A DNA stretch of 37,313 nt from Candidatus Cloacimonadota bacterium (GCA_018334695.1 JAGXLO010000015.1:1-37313); one strand, 5' to 3'. Shown: positions 8,814 through 18,265, numbered from the stretch's first letter. Program-made: numbers and translations. The notes: generated by a model not told the origin, from the sequence alone.

Positions 8814-10058
8814 CTAATCTTTATCAAATATTAATTTATTAATCAATTGGACTGTCTTCCCTAGCGATTCCTTATTTGCCTCCAATGTTTTTAGTGCAGC
8901 GGCTCCCATGTTTTCTCTTTTTGTTTCGTTTTGAATCAAGTGTAAGCTATGCTTTGACAAATTGTCTTTATCGCAAATCAAAATTGCACAATTTTTTTGA
9001 AGAATTTCTACAGATTCCTTACAACTCGAATAATACTTACCCATAATTATTGGCAAACCAAAGTAAGCAGCTTCCAGCGGATTATGACCACCAAAATCGT
9101 AGAAACTACCACCAACAATAGCCAAATTAGAAACTGCATAAGCAGCCACCAGCACGCCCATTTTGTCAATCAGCAATAAATCAAAGCTATTTTTGTTTTC
9201 TGACAATGTGGCAAAATTAACTTCTTCCTTTTTCAGTAATAACTTAATCTCATTCAGCCTTTCCAGATGTCGAGGAGCCAGAATAATCTGATGTTTGACC
9301 TTATGCTCCTTCAGGTATTTATGCAAATTAATTAACAGTTCTTCCTCTCCGGGACGACTGCTGCCTAAAGTAATTATAAAATCACTGCCCACCTTCCACC
9401 TTTTTTTAATATCCTCTTTATTTCTTGAAGGAATATCAAGTGCAAATTTAATATTGCCAGACACTTCTACCTTTTTATGAGTGAAATATTTAAATTTTTT
9501 TTTATCTAATTTTGTTTGAACGGACAGGAAATCAAAACAAGATATGATTTCTTTAAATATAGGATCAAACAATTTATATTCTCGGAATGACTTCTCCGTC
9601 ATACGTCCGTTGATGAGAATCGATTTACATCCATACTTTCGGGAATAGTGAATTAACAGGGGCCACAACTCGGTCTCTGTAACAATCAAAATTTCCGGCT
9701 TAAATTTTTTAAAAGTATTTTTAACAGCAAAAGGAAGATCCAACGGGACAAAAAAGTTATAGACATTGGGGAATTTTCGTGTTAATTGCGCCGCATTCTC
9801 ATAGCCAGTCTTAGTCATAGTAGTAATACAAATATTTTTATTACTATATTTTTTTGTTAACTTTTTGATTACAGGCTTAATCGCATTAACTTCACCCATC
9901 GACGCTGCGTGAAGCCAGATACATCCGGCAATATCTTTCGGAATTTTATGTAAGCCAAGTCTCTGCTTCCACTGCTGGGGATTATTAAATATTTTAAGGA
10001 TAAAAAAGGGAAGACTGAGGTATGAAATAAGGTAGAGTAAAAATTTATACAGAAACAT
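8814..10058 (-). CDS. kdtA: 3-deoxy-D-manno-octulosonic acid (Kdo) transferase
   Basis: WaaA/KdtA adds Kdo from CMP-Kdo to the lipid A precursor at the cytoplasmic face of the inner membrane. The 414-residue protein has an N-terminal membrane-binding segment (about 4-22), then WLHAASMGEVNA with the catalytic-type Glu56, TETELWP, the GSSRPGEEE loop (family usually GSTHxGEE), and GGSFYDFGGHNPLEAA, the CMP-Kdo binding signature. Length is normal. Its presence implies a Gram-negative cell with lipid A. It is last in a leftward run after pdxJ (35-base gap). The ATG has no obvious Shine-Dalgarno. Confidence 0.95.
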   Translation of the reverse strand: MFLYKFLLYLISYLSLPFFILKIFNNPQQWKQRLGLHKIPKDIAGCIWLHAASMGEVNAIKPVIKKLTKKYSNKNICITTMTKTGYENAAQLTRKFPNVYNFFVPLDLPFAVKNTFKKFKPEILIVTETELWPLLIHYSRKYGCKSILINGRMTEKSFREYKLFDPIFKEIISCFDFLSVQTKLDKKKFKYFTHKKVEVSGNIKFALDIPSRNKEDIKKRWKVGSDFIITLGSSRPGEEELLINLHKYLKEHKVKHQIILAPRHLERLNEIKLLLKKEEVNFATLSENKNSFDLLLIDKMGVLVAAYAVSNLAIVGGSFYDFGGHNPLEAAYFGLPIIMGKYYSSCKESVEILQKNCAILICDKDNLSKHSLHLIQNETKRENMGAAALKTLEANKESLGKTVQLINKLIFDKD

Positions 10059-10093
10059 TAGTTAAATAAGAAAAGTGTAAATTCCAGCTATGT

Positions 10094-10804
10094 TTAACGG
10101 CTAACTATAAGTTGTTTCATCAATCTTACAGCTTCACCAAGTCCTGCAAACACAGCTCTGGAAACTATAGAGTGTCCGATATTATATTCTACAATTTCTT
10201 CAATTTTATTCAAGTATTTTACGTTATAGTAAGTAATACCATGTCCGGCTACTACATAAAGTCCCTGTTTTTTGGCATAGGCAGCAGCATCCTGAATCCT
10301 ATCAACTTCCTTATCTCTGTTATTTTCAGTGGCATTAGCAAAATATCCAGTATGCAGTTCCACAGCATCTACTCCCATTTTTTTGGATTTTTTAATTGTC
10401 TCATTATCCGGATCAATAAATAAACTTACAAAAATATCTTCAGACTTTAATCGTGATATCACATCCTCTAATCCCTCCAGATCAACCTTTAATCCACCTT
10501 CGGTAGTTACTTCTTCTCTTTTCTCGGGAACCAGTGTTACCTCATCGGGATGTATGGATTTTGCTATTGCTATCATTTCCTCGGTAGGAGCCATTTCCAG
10601 ATTAAGTCTGGTTTGAACAGTTTCCCTTAATAAGCGTAAATCTCTATCTTGAATATGCCTTCTATCTTCTCTAAGGTGAGTTGTAATCTGGTCTGCACCA
10701 TGTTTTTCTGCAATATAAGCGGCTTCAATCGGATCAGGTTCAAATGTCTTTCTTGCTTCTCTAATTGTGGCTACATGATCAATATTTACACCTAATTTTC
10801 TCAT
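10094..10804 (-). CDS. pdxJ: Pyridoxine 5'-phosphate synthase
   Basis: PdxJ condenses 1-deoxyxylulose 5-phosphate with 3-amino-2-oxopropyl phosphate to give pyridoxine 5'-phosphate in the DXP-dependent vitamin B6 route. The 236-residue TIM barrel has the family start LGVNIDHVATIREAR, DPIEAAYIAEKHGADQITTH, HLREDRRHIQD, then ELHTGYFA and the phosphate-binding end VAGHGITYYN...EYNIGHSIVSRAVF. A strong ribosome-binding site, AAAGGAG, precedes the ATG. No other B6 gene is in the window. Confidence 0.96.
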   Translation of the reverse strand: MRKLGVNIDHVATIREARKTFEPDPIEAAYIAEKHGADQITTHLREDRRHIQDRDLRLLRETVQTRLNLEMAPTEEMIAIAKSIHPDEVTLVPEKREEVTTEGGLKVDLEGLEDVISRLKSEDIFVSLFIDPDNETIKKSKKMGVDAVELHTGYFANATENNRDKEVDRIQDAAAYAKKQGLYVVAGHGITYYNVKYLNKIEEIVEYNIGHSIVSRAVFAGLGEAVRLMKQLIVSR

Positions 10805-10945
10805 TGCACTCCTTTCTCGTTTAGCCTTGCGCCAAATTAATTGGCAGGCATATTAAATTTAATCTAAAATACAAAAAATCAAAATTCATTAATTTGTAAA
10901 AAGGTAATTGTAAAATATTTATAAAAATTTTCATAAATTATTGTC

Positions 10946-11815
10946 TTACACAATATTATGCCGCTCTTTAAATCCTTTACCCATTACTTGATGCACTTGT
11001 TGAATTGTTACAAAGGCATCAGGGTCGATCTCGTGCACAATATCTCGCAATTTTGCCACCTCTCTTCTAGTTACTGTAGTAAAAATAACATTTTTTTGAG
11101 TACCCTCATAAGCGCCGGTTCCCTTAAAATAGGTGACGCCGCGGTTCATACGTTTATAAATTTCATCTTTTATTTCTTCGGATTTATCAGTTATAACAAA
11201 GCAGGATTTGATGTAACCTAGACCGGAAATAATTATATCCACTACTTTGCTGGATACATATAGGGCGATAAATCCCCAAAGGGCATACTCCACACCTTTA
11301 AAGAATACTCCTGCCAGGGAAATAACAAAGAAATCGATTAAAATAAAAGTGGCACCAGCTGTTAAAATACCTTTATTGCTAAAGATTTGAGCAATAATAT
11401 CAGAACCGCCGGTAGAAGCTTGATATTTAAAGACAAAACCCAAACCAATTCCTACTATTAAACCTCCATAAAGTGAGGCTAATAAAGGATGATTTGTAAT
11501 GGCATTTAATTGGAGAACTTTATCAAAGAAATCAGTTCCTAAGGAAAAAATCAGCATACCAAAAAGTGTTCTAATTCCGAATCTTTTTCCCAAAAATTTA
11601 ACGCCGAGTAAAAACAGGGGGATATTAAAAACAAGCATGGTCAAACCAATCGGTAAGCCAAGAGTATGATGAATAACAATTGCTAGTCCACTTACACCAC
11701 CAGCCGCAATTTTATTGGGAGAAAGAAAAACCACAATGCCCAAACTCATGAGCAGAGTCCCGGCAGCAATTACGATATAATCTCTTAAGATCAGTAATTT
11801 TTTTTCGAACCTCAC
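10946..11815 (-). CDS. YitT family integral membrane protein (DUF161/DUF2179)
   Basis: This 289-residue protein has five or six hydrophobic segments in residues 1-205 (the YitT-membrane/DUF161 region, with the internally repeated GGVSGLAIVIHH and ASTGGSDIIAQI motifs). A C-terminal soluble DUF2179 domain (about 215-285) carries RGVTYFKGTGAYEGTQKNV. The family is widespread and its transport or sensing function is not established. It starts with GTG at 11815, only 6 bases after the stop of the upstream glycosyltransferase, so the two are co-transcribed. Confidence 0.9.
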   Translation of the reverse strand: MRFEKKLLILRDYIVIAAGTLLMSLGIVVFLSPNKIAAGGVSGLAIVIHHTLGLPIGLTMLVFNIPLFLLGVKFLGKRFGIRTLFGMLIFSLGTDFFDKVLQLNAITNHPLLASLYGGLIVGIGLGFVFKYQASTGGSDIIAQIFSNKGILTAGATFILIDFFVISLAGVFFKGVEYALWGFIALYVSSKVVDIIISGLGYIKSCFVITDKSEEIKDEIYKRMNRGVTYFKGTGAYEGTQKNVIFTTVTRREVAKLRDIVHEIDPDAFVTIQQVHQVMGKGFKERHNIV

Positions 11816-11821
11816 CCTGAT

Positions 11822-12562
11822 TTATCCCCTTTTACCACTCAACTTTTGCCATAATTTGGGAAAGAAACGGAGCTTCCACACTACAAAAATGGCTTCCCTA
11901 ACTATGGCTTTGGACATTTTGGAACTTCCGCTTCTTCTTTCTACAAAAACAATTGGAATTTCTACTATTTTAAACCCCTTTTTCCAGGCTTTATAATTCA
12001 TTTCAATCTGAAAGGAGTAACCGTCGGACATTATTTTGTCCAGATCAATCTCTTCCAGAATCTTCCGGCGGAAGCATTTAAAGCCTCCAGTAGGGTCATT
12101 TATAGGCATACCTGTGATCAATCGTACGTATTTTGCTGCAAAAAAACTAAGTAGCAACCGCTTGAAGGGCCAATTAACAACATTTATCCCTTTGCAATAG
12201 CGAGAACCAATAACCAAATCAGCCTCTTTTATTGCAACTAAAAAAGAAGTTAAATCTTTTGGATTGTGTGAGAAATCAGCATCCATTTCAAAAATAAAAT
12301 CATAATTATTAGCAAGTGCGTATTTAAAACCTCTGATATATGCACTACCCAGTCCCAATTTTCCCTCTCGTTCAATCAAGTGAATTCGTCCATTATTATT
12401 CTTCATATCTTTGACAATATCAGCAGTACCATCAGGTGAGTTGTCATCAACAACAAGAACCTCAAAAATTTTATCTTGTTGTAAAATTTCCGGAACAATT
12501 TGAGCAATATTTTCAGATTCATTATAAGTAGGTATTATTACTAAAGCTTTTTTGTTTTTCAT
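11822..12562 (-). CDS. DPM1-type polyprenol-phosphate glycosyltransferase (GT2)
   Basis: This 246-residue protein is a GT-A fold family 2 transferase of the polyprenol-monophosphomannose synthase type, which moves a sugar from a nucleotide donor to polyprenyl phosphate on the cytoplasmic side. Visible motifs are VIIPTYNESENI at the N-terminus, VVDDNSPDGTADIV, the metal-binding EMDADFSHNP, VIGSRYCKG, DPTGGFKCFRR and the acceptor-side VERRSGSSKMS. It ends after the catalytic domain and lacks the C-terminal membrane domain of some relatives. Sugar specificity cannot be read from sequence. It heads the leftward cluster; the ribosome-binding site is AAAAGGA. Confidence 0.9.
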   Translation of the reverse strand: MKNKKALVIIPTYNESENIAQIVPEILQQDKIFEVLVVDDNSPDGTADIVKDMKNNNGRIHLIEREGKLGLGSAYIRGFKYALANNYDFIFEMDADFSHNPKDLTSFLVAIKEADLVIGSRYCKGINVVNWPFKRLLLSFFAAKYVRLITGMPINDPTGGFKCFRRKILEEIDLDKIMSDGYSFQIEMNYKAWKKGFKIVEIPIVFVERRSGSSKMSKAIVREAIFVVWKLRFFPKLWQKLSGKRG

Positions 12563-12595
12563 TTTTTCCTTTTATGATTTTGTATAAAATTATTA

Positions 12596-12627
12596 TTAGA
12601 AATTATTTTCCGAAGATTTTATGTCAA
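12596..12627 (-). promoter_or_regulatory. Putative promoter (-35 TTGACA) for the glycosyltransferase-yitT-pdxJ-kdtA cluster
   Basis: On the minus strand TTGACA reads from 12627 to 12622, about 60 bases before the glycosyltransferase ATG. The downstream -10 is AATTTC or TAATAAT and is not convincing alone. It is divergent from a second TTGACA at 12696 on the + strand. Confidence 0.3.
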
Positions 12628-12695
12628 TTAATTTTCTAATAACTGTAATTAATTTTTCTTTTGTAGAACGAAATTTGTTTAATAAGTAAAATTTA

Positions 12696-12725
12696 TTGAC
12701 AATAAAAAACAACTTCCAATATTCT
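12696..12725 (+). promoter_or_regulatory. Putative promoter (-35 TTGACA) for the pilin-like gene
   Basis: TTGACA at 12696-12701 is followed after 18 bases by TATTCT (12720-12725). It lies about 105 bases upstream of the pilin-like ATG, in the divergent intergenic region. Confidence 0.35.
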
Positions 12726-12806
12726 CCCATATATTAAAATTTTTAATTTAATATTTTTATTTAAGTTTATTCATGTAATTTATTATTAATTTTTAATGGA
12801 GGAATA

Positions 12807-13208
12807 ATGGCAGATAAGGCTGATAAAAGAGTCAGTATTATTGAAGTTTTGATGGTAATTTTAATTGTTGGAATTATTGTAATTATTATTTTTCCTTCCA
12901 TAGATGCGAAGAGAAAAATTGAAATAATTAACAATAATGTAAAGCCGACTTTTAATACAATTTTAGAGAAAAATCAAGATTTTTACGAAGAAAATGGTTA
13001 TAGACCCTTTTTATCTCAACTTAATATTTCCGCTTTAAACGAAAGCGAGTATTTTTCTTACGACATGACAGATTCCACTATAATAGCAGAGACCAAAAGT
13101 GAATTCGGCAAACCAGGTGCCAAAATTATTTATAACTTTGAGCAGGATCGCTGGCAAATAGGTGGTAAAGAAGGCGTCGTTAAGGAATATTGGTTGGGCG
13201 GAATTTAA
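12807..13208 (+). CDS. Type IV pilin-like protein with atypical processing site
   Basis: This 133-residue protein has a short charged leader (MADKADKR) followed by VSIIEVLMVILIVGIIVIII and then F-P. That register matches the class III prepilin signature residue for residue: Glu at +5 of the mature protein and Pro at +22 after the hydrophobic helix. However, the residue at -1 is Arg instead of the Gly (or Ala) required by prepilin peptidase. The C-terminal part is polar, ends IGGKEGVVKEYWLGGI and matches no family I recognise. It could be a pseudopilin that is not processed, or a bitopic protein that converged on the motif. A strong TGGAGGAAT ribosome-binding site fixes the start. Confidence 0.7.
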   Translation: MADKADKRVSIIEVLMVILIVGIIVIIIFPSIDAKRKIEIINNNVKPTFNTILEKNQDFYEENGYRPFLSQLNISALNESEYFSYDMTDSTIIAETKSEFGKPGAKIIYNFEQDRWQIGGKEGVVKEYWLGGI

Positions 13209-13304
13209 AAAGTATCTTCGATAAGAACTAGCACCGGATCAAACTTCCTCTAGCTAAGAAGTTGAAACCTGCTAATATTGTTGGTAGAGATTAATATTAC
13301 TATC

Positions 13305-13634
13305 ATGAAAAAATTTTTTATATTACTTATATTTATAACTTTTGTTATCAAAATAGCAGAGGCTCCCCCCCTGGACAACTCCGATTGGTTTTCTCATGAT
13401 AAATTTTCACATCTAACCACTTCTACTTTTCTTTATTGCTGGAATTATAACTTATTGCATAATGCCGGTAATCTAGATAAGAACAAAAGTTGTATCATTT
13501 CTTTTAATCTTGTAAATTTTGCTGGTATCACAAAAGAGATTATTGATTCTAAACAGTCTAACAACAAATTCTCCTATAAAGATTTAATTTATGACCTGGG
13601 TGGAAATCTTTTAGGGGTTTTGATTTGTAAATAA
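13305..13634 (+). CDS. YfiM/DUF2279-like small exported protein
   Basis: This 109-residue protein starts at the ATG at 13305; an upstream in-frame ATG at 13278 would put nine residues before the signal peptide and is less likely. A Sec signal peptide (MKKFFILLIFITFVIKIAEA) is followed by DKFSHLTTSTFLY, GITKEIIDS, and FSYKDLIYDLGGNLLGV. This DKxxH...G-x-x-KExxD...DLxxxxxGxxLG pattern is characteristic of the YfiM/DUF2279 family, which is mostly of unknown function. A seven-C run (13365-13371) codes for Pro-Pro just after the signal peptide. It ends 10 bases before the rodZ-like gene, so they are probably co-transcribed. Confidence 0.65.
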   Translation: MKKFFILLIFITFVIKIAEAPPLDNSDWFSHDKFSHLTTSTFLYCWNYNLLHNAGNLDKNKSCIISFNLVNFAGITKEIIDSKQSNNKFSYKDLIYDLGGNLLGVLICK

Positions 13635-13644
13635 AAGAGGTATT

Positions 13645-14262
13645 ATGCCACTCCATTTCAACGAAAAGTTGCCTGACAGCTTAGGGAAATATTTAAAAAA
13701 ACTAAGAAAGGATAAAAACCTCTCTATTCAGGAAGTAGCGGATGAGACAAAAATTAAAAAACCATACCTTGAAGCTATAGAAGACGATATGATTAATTCT
13801 CTGATAGAAATCCCCTATGCTCGCATTAATATTTTAAAATACGGCAGATTTCTAAAAGCAGATATTGATAAACTTATGCAACTATTCGAACAACAATATT
13901 TTGATGCTAAATCCGAATCAGGGAAAAAAGAATATAAGAAAGACAAAAAATGGTTGATATCTGGTAAAATACTCAGCATCTTTGCGGTTGTTATTATTGT
14001 GGGAGCGTTATTTTATTTAGGATTTTATATTAACGAAAAATTAAATTTACAACGCGACATACTCAGAAAGGGTGGTAAAAATCAAGACAATGCTCTTGTA
14101 GATTCAACCACTAAAAAACCATCTCAAGACGAACAAATTGTCTTTCAATATAAAACCAAAGATTATGTAAAAAAATATCTTATAGAAACTAATAACAACC
14201 TTTGGTATAGAAATCCTGAATTTATTAAGAAACAAAAAAGTGAAAATGCAATCTCAGATTGA
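13645..14262 (+). CDS. RodZ-like helix-turn-helix membrane protein
   Basis: This 205-residue protein has an N-terminal Xre-type HTH_25 domain (about residues 11-80: LGKYLKKLRKDKNLSIQEVA, then KPYLEAIEDDM and PYARINILKYGRFL). A lysine-rich stretch follows, then one transmembrane helix (about 112-134) and a short extracytoplasmic tail. RodZ links the MreB cytoskeleton to the cell-wall elongation machinery through this arrangement. The C-terminal DUF4115 beta domain of canonical RodZ is missing, so this is a short form. The ribosome-binding site is AAAGAGG. It overlaps the next gene by 23 bases in another frame. Confidence 0.8.
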   Translation: MPLHFNEKLPDSLGKYLKKLRKDKNLSIQEVADETKIKKPYLEAIEDDMINSLIEIPYARINILKYGRFLKADIDKLMQLFEQQYFDAKSESGKKEYKKDKKWLISGKILSIFAVVIIVGALFYLGFYINEKLNLQRDILRKGGKNQDNALVDSTTKKPSQDEQIVFQYKTKDYVKKYLIETNNNLWYRNPEFIKKQKSENAISD

Positions 14263-16729
14263 CCTTGATAATTTTGCTCTGGCAGTAAAAAGACCGGGAA
14301 GATATGCTGATAATGAAATAAATGCATATCATAAAAAACCCACTGAAGAAACCACTAATTTCGTACTGGCTTTCCCGGATCTATATGAAATCGGGATGTC
14401 TCATCTAGGTCTAAAAATACTATATAAAATTTTGAATGAAACCAAAATCGCCTCTGCGGACAGGGTTTATGCACCTGATATCGACCTTGCCGAATATTTA
14501 AAAAAATACAATACTCCCTTATTTTCCATTGAGAACAAAATCCCCATTTCCTCATTTGATGTCCTCGGATTTACTTTACAATACGAACTTTCTTATACAA
14601 ATATACTTCTAATATTAGATCTTAGCAACATTCCGGTTTTAGCAAAAGAGAGAACCGAAGAAGACCCTTTGATTATCGCTGGTGGCCCAGGTGCATTCAA
14701 TCCTCAACCATTAGCTCCCTTTATTGATGCCTTTGTAATTGGAGATGGTGAAGATATAATTGTGGAAATTGCAGACACTTTAAATGACTTCGATAATCTT
14801 TCCAGAGAAGAAAAAATAAAAAAATTGTCTGTGATTAACGGAGTTTATACCCCCAAATTTTATTCTGAAATATCAAATGAAAAAGGGACCTACGTGAAAC
14901 CTGATGCAGAGTTTGTAAGTAAAAAAATCAGCAAAAATTTCTTCAGTGATTTCGACAATACTTCCAAACTACCCCACCCGCAGCTAGTACCTATAACAGA
15001 TATTGTTCATAATCGAGCAACTATCGAAATTATGCGCGGCTGTACACGTGGTTGCAGGTTCTGCCAGGCTGGTATGATTTACAGACCAATAAGAGAACGC
15101 GACGAGAAACTCGTACTGGATTTGATTAACACAGAAATGGAATTAAATGGATGGGATGAAATATCCCTGGTATCCTTATCCAGCTCTGATTACACCTGTA
15201 TCACCTCCCTCATTGATAAACTCACAAATTCTTTGGAAGAAACAAATACGAATCTTTCTTTGCCTTCCTTAAGAATTGACAGCTTTGAAAATAACATATC
15301 AAATTCAACAAAAAAAATTCTGGGTAAAACGATAACCCTCGCCCCGGAAGCCGGTTCACAAAGATTAAGAAATATTATTAACAAAAACATCTCAGAACAA
15401 GAAATCACACTATCAGTACAAAAAGCACTGGAGCTTGGGATTCGTAATCTAAAACTTTATTTTATGATTGGCTTGCCTTTTGAAACTGATACAGATATTA
15501 AAAAAATTGTTGAATTAGTACAAAATATGGTAAAATTATCTTCCGGTAAACATATAAGAATCACGGTAAAACTTGCCCCATTTATACCAAAAGCTTTTAC
15601 TCCTTTTCAATGGACAGCTCAAGATGATCAAGATATAATTTTGGGAAAAATTTTTTATATTAAGGACAATCTGGCTCCCTATAAAAATGTACGAGTAAAA
15701 TATCACGATCCAAAGATTTCCTGCCTGGAGGCAGTAATCGCACGGGGAGATAGTAAAATTTCCTCTCTCATCCATTCTGCCTATAAAAAGGGAGCTATTT
15801 TTTCTAGCTGGGATGAACATTTTAATTTTGATATCTGGAAAGAATCTGCCAAAGAAAATGACATTGATATGAACAAATATACGGGTAACCGTGATACTGC
15901 AAAAAAGCTGCCGTGGGAGCATATTGATATCGGTGTGAACAAAGAATTTTTATTGCAGGAACTAAAAAAAGCAGAAAGGGAAAAAGTTACTGCAGATTGC
16001 AGAGAGGGAAACTGCAGCAGATGTGGAATGTCTGAGCGTGTACTGCATAAATTTGTAACTACCAGTGAAGATTATGAGATCAATAAAGACAGGTCTGCCA
16101 AAATTACTCAATCGGAACTGGATAATCATCAAATCTATAAGTATAGAGCATTTTATGAAAAAAACAGCCCTTTAAAGTACTCCTCGCATCGCGATGTGAT
16201 GAAGATACTTTACCAAATTATCAGAAAAAGTGGTTTACCGATTTATTACACAAAAGGCTATAATAAGCATCCTAAACTGTCCTTTTGTTCACCACTTGCT
16301 CTGGGCATGACAGGAAAAAAAGAATTTTTTGACCTGAGACTTGTTAAAAAGATGAATACCGCAGAAATATTAAGATCGCTTAATATTAATAATCCCAGAG
16401 GTTTAAAGATTAAAAAAGTTGCTGGCTCTTCTAAAAGTCTTCCAAAAATCGGTTCATTTAAGAATGAATTAATAAAAATATACGGTAATGCACAAACCAA
16501 TTTACAACAGCGAATTACAGATTTTTCATCAGATGATTCTTTTGTTGGTAAAAAAGAAAAAAAGATCTTTATGAATGATGTAATCGAAAATATTGATTAT
16601 CAAAACAATTCGGTTATAGTTGAAAAAAGCATTATTGGAGCAGGAATTATCGATATTTTAAAAAATTTTTACGACTTTAATTACAAAGAACTAAGTTCTT
16701 TGAAAATCGAGAGGTTAGGACTAAAATAA
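14240..16729 (+). CDS. TIGR03960-family radical SAM protein fused to a DUF2344 domain
   Basis: This 829-residue protein has an N-terminal B12-binding-like region (about 1-230, FPDLYEIGMSHLGLKILYKI) and a radical SAM core with the cluster motif C-x3-C-x2-C at Cys268, Cys272 and Cys275 (RGCTRGCRFCQAG). A small cysteine-rich segment follows near 585-600 (CREGNCSRCGMS), then the C-terminal DUF2344/TIGR03936 domain (about 633-820, SPLKYSSHRDVMKILYQIIR). This fusion is widespread, usually directly upstream of rng-rplU-rpmA as here, which suggests a role tied to ribosome or RNA maturation; the reaction is not known to me. Start is GTG at 14240; an ATG two codons on is an alternative. Confidence 0.92.
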   Translation: MKMQSQIDLDNFALAVKRPGRYADNEINAYHKKPTEETTNFVLAFPDLYEIGMSHLGLKILYKILNETKIASADRVYAPDIDLAEYLKKYNTPLFSIENKIPISSFDVLGFTLQYELSYTNILLILDLSNIPVLAKERTEEDPLIIAGGPGAFNPQPLAPFIDAFVIGDGEDIIVEIADTLNDFDNLSREEKIKKLSVINGVYTPKFYSEISNEKGTYVKPDAEFVSKKISKNFFSDFDNTSKLPHPQLVPITDIVHNRATIEIMRGCTRGCRFCQAGMIYRPIRERDEKLVLDLINTEMELNGWDEISLVSLSSSDYTCITSLIDKLTNSLEETNTNLSLPSLRIDSFENNISNSTKKILGKTITLAPEAGSQRLRNIINKNISEQEITLSVQKALELGIRNLKLYFMIGLPFETDTDIKKIVELVQNMVKLSSGKHIRITVKLAPFIPKAFTPFQWTAQDDQDIILGKIFYIKDNLAPYKNVRVKYHDPKISCLEAVIARGDSKISSLIHSAYKKGAIFSSWDEHFNFDIWKESAKENDIDMNKYTGNRDTAKKLPWEHIDIGVNKEFLLQELKKAEREKVTADCREGNCSRCGMSERVLHKFVTTSEDYEINKDRSAKITQSELDNHQIYKYRAFYEKNSPLKYSSHRDVMKILYQIIRKSGLPIYYTKGYNKHPKLSFCSPLALGMTGKKEFFDLRLVKKMNTAEILRSLNINNPRGLKIKKVAGSSKSLPKIGSFKNELIKIYGNAQTNLQQRITDFSSDDSFVGKKEKKIFMNDVIENIDYQNNSVIVEKSIIGAGIIDILKNFYDFNYKELSSLKIERLGLK

Positions 16730-16753
16730 AAAAAATTTTGAAAGGATTTTATT

Positions 16754-18265
16754 ATGAAAACAGAATTAATTGTAAATATCGCCCCCTTTGAAAACACCTT
16801 GGCACTACTTGAGAATGGTATTTTGGTAGAATTATATACTCACAGTTCCTCCACAAAAGAAGTAGTGGGAAATATCTATAAAGGTGTTGTAAAGGATAAC
16901 GTACCCGGAATGGGTGCATGTTTTGTTAACATTGGCTTGGACAGAACCGCTCTTTTTCACTACAGAGATGCAATTCCCGACACAATTCGAAACAAGAAGC
17001 TAAAGAGCAAAAAATTTAGAAAACAGGTCCGTCACAACAATAAAAAAATGGGAACTGTTCTTGAAAGCGGACAAGAAGTTCTTGTACAGGTTGAAAAACC
17101 GCCTGTTGGCAAAAAAGGAGCACGACTAACCGGCGAAATTTCAATTCCCGGCAAATATATGGTCCTAATTCCGTACAATGATTATGTAGCAATATCACGT
17201 CGCATAACCAACAACAAAGAGAAGAAAAGATTGAAAAAAATTGTTTTAGATGCTAAATATAAAAACATGGGTGTGATTGTTCGAACAAACGCAGAAGGTC
17301 ACTCGGAAAAAGATCTAAAACGTGAATACAAAAATCTAAGTAAAATTTGGCGTGATATAAGGAATCAATATAAAAAAGCACCACCGGAAACCTGCCTTTT
17401 TGATGATAACGATCTCCCTTCAATAATTATCAGAGATTTAATACATAAAAACATAGATAAGGTTATAATTGATTCCAAAAGCTATAAGGAAAAACTTATA
17501 AAACGTCTTAAGAGAACATCACCTGACAAGATCAACAAGATAAAACTGTATAATGAAGAATCGGATATTCTGGATTCTTTTGGTATAGAAAAAGAGATTC
17601 AAAAAATCTTTAAAAATAGATTATATCTAAACAGTGGAGGTTTTATTGTCATTCAGGAGACAGAAGCTCTTGTATCCATTGATGTAAATACCGGTAGTTT
17701 TGTCGGTGGGAAAAATCTGGAAAAAACAGTTACAACTACCAATATAGACGCTGCCAAAGAAATTGCTCGTCAGATAAGGTTACAGGATCTTACCGGAATG
17801 CTTTTTATTGATTTCATTGATATGAAAAGAAACCAGAACAGGAACAAGGTAATACAGACCTTTAAAGAAGAGATGAAAAAAGACTTTTCACCACACAAAA
17901 TATTTTCAAAATCTCCGCTTAATCTGGTGGAAATGACACGTAAGCGCTCTAAAACCGATGTTCTCTCTTCTTATTTTGAAACTTGCCCCTGTTGTCACTC
18001 CGTTGGTAGAGTTTTATCCAGAAACACCACTCTTAATAAAATCTTCAAATGGCTTGACCGTGCAGAAAAATACCATCCTGTAGATTCACTCGAGATTACA
18101 GTTCATCCTTGGGTTTACAAATTTGCTCAGCAAAATGAAGATAAGCTTAAACGAGATTATCATTTCACCTGGAATTTAAAATCAGATATTGATCTGGACT
18201 TTAAAGAATTTCAAGTTTACTCTATAAAATCAAAAAAAGACATAACAGATTTATACAAAACTTGA
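16754..18265 (+). CDS. rng: Rne/Rng family ribonuclease
   Basis: This 503-residue endoribonuclease is of RNase G length: the catalytic half without the long disordered tail of RNase E. An S1 RNA-binding domain lies near residues 35-125 (GVVKDNVPGMGACFVNIGLD), followed by an RNase H-like and DNase I-like catalytic region. Metal-binding aspartates are visible in SIDVNTGSF (about 307) and FIDFIDMKR (about 352), and the zinc-link motif is CPCC (about 409), matching the CPxC of RNase E/G. The ribosome-binding site GAAAGGA is good. It sits between the radical SAM gene and rplU, a common arrangement. Confidence 0.95.
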   Translation: MKTELIVNIAPFENTLALLENGILVELYTHSSSTKEVVGNIYKGVVKDNVPGMGACFVNIGLDRTALFHYRDAIPDTIRNKKLKSKKFRKQVRHNNKKMGTVLESGQEVLVQVEKPPVGKKGARLTGEISIPGKYMVLIPYNDYVAISRRITNNKEKKRLKKIVLDAKYKNMGVIVRTNAEGHSEKDLKREYKNLSKIWRDIRNQYKKAPPETCLFDDNDLPSIIIRDLIHKNIDKVIIDSKSYKEKLIKRLKRTSPDKINKIKLYNEESDILDSFGIEKEIQKIFKNRLYLNSGGFIVIQETEALVSIDVNTGSFVGGKNLEKTVTTTNIDAAKEIARQIRLQDLTGMLFIDFIDMKRNQNRNKVIQTFKEEMKKDFSPHKIFSKSPLNLVEMTRKRSKTDVLSSYFETCPCCHSVGRVLSRNTTLNKIFKWLDRAEKYHPVDSLEITVHPWVYKFAQQNEDKLKRDYHFTWNLKSDIDLDFKEFQVYSIKSKKDITDLYKT

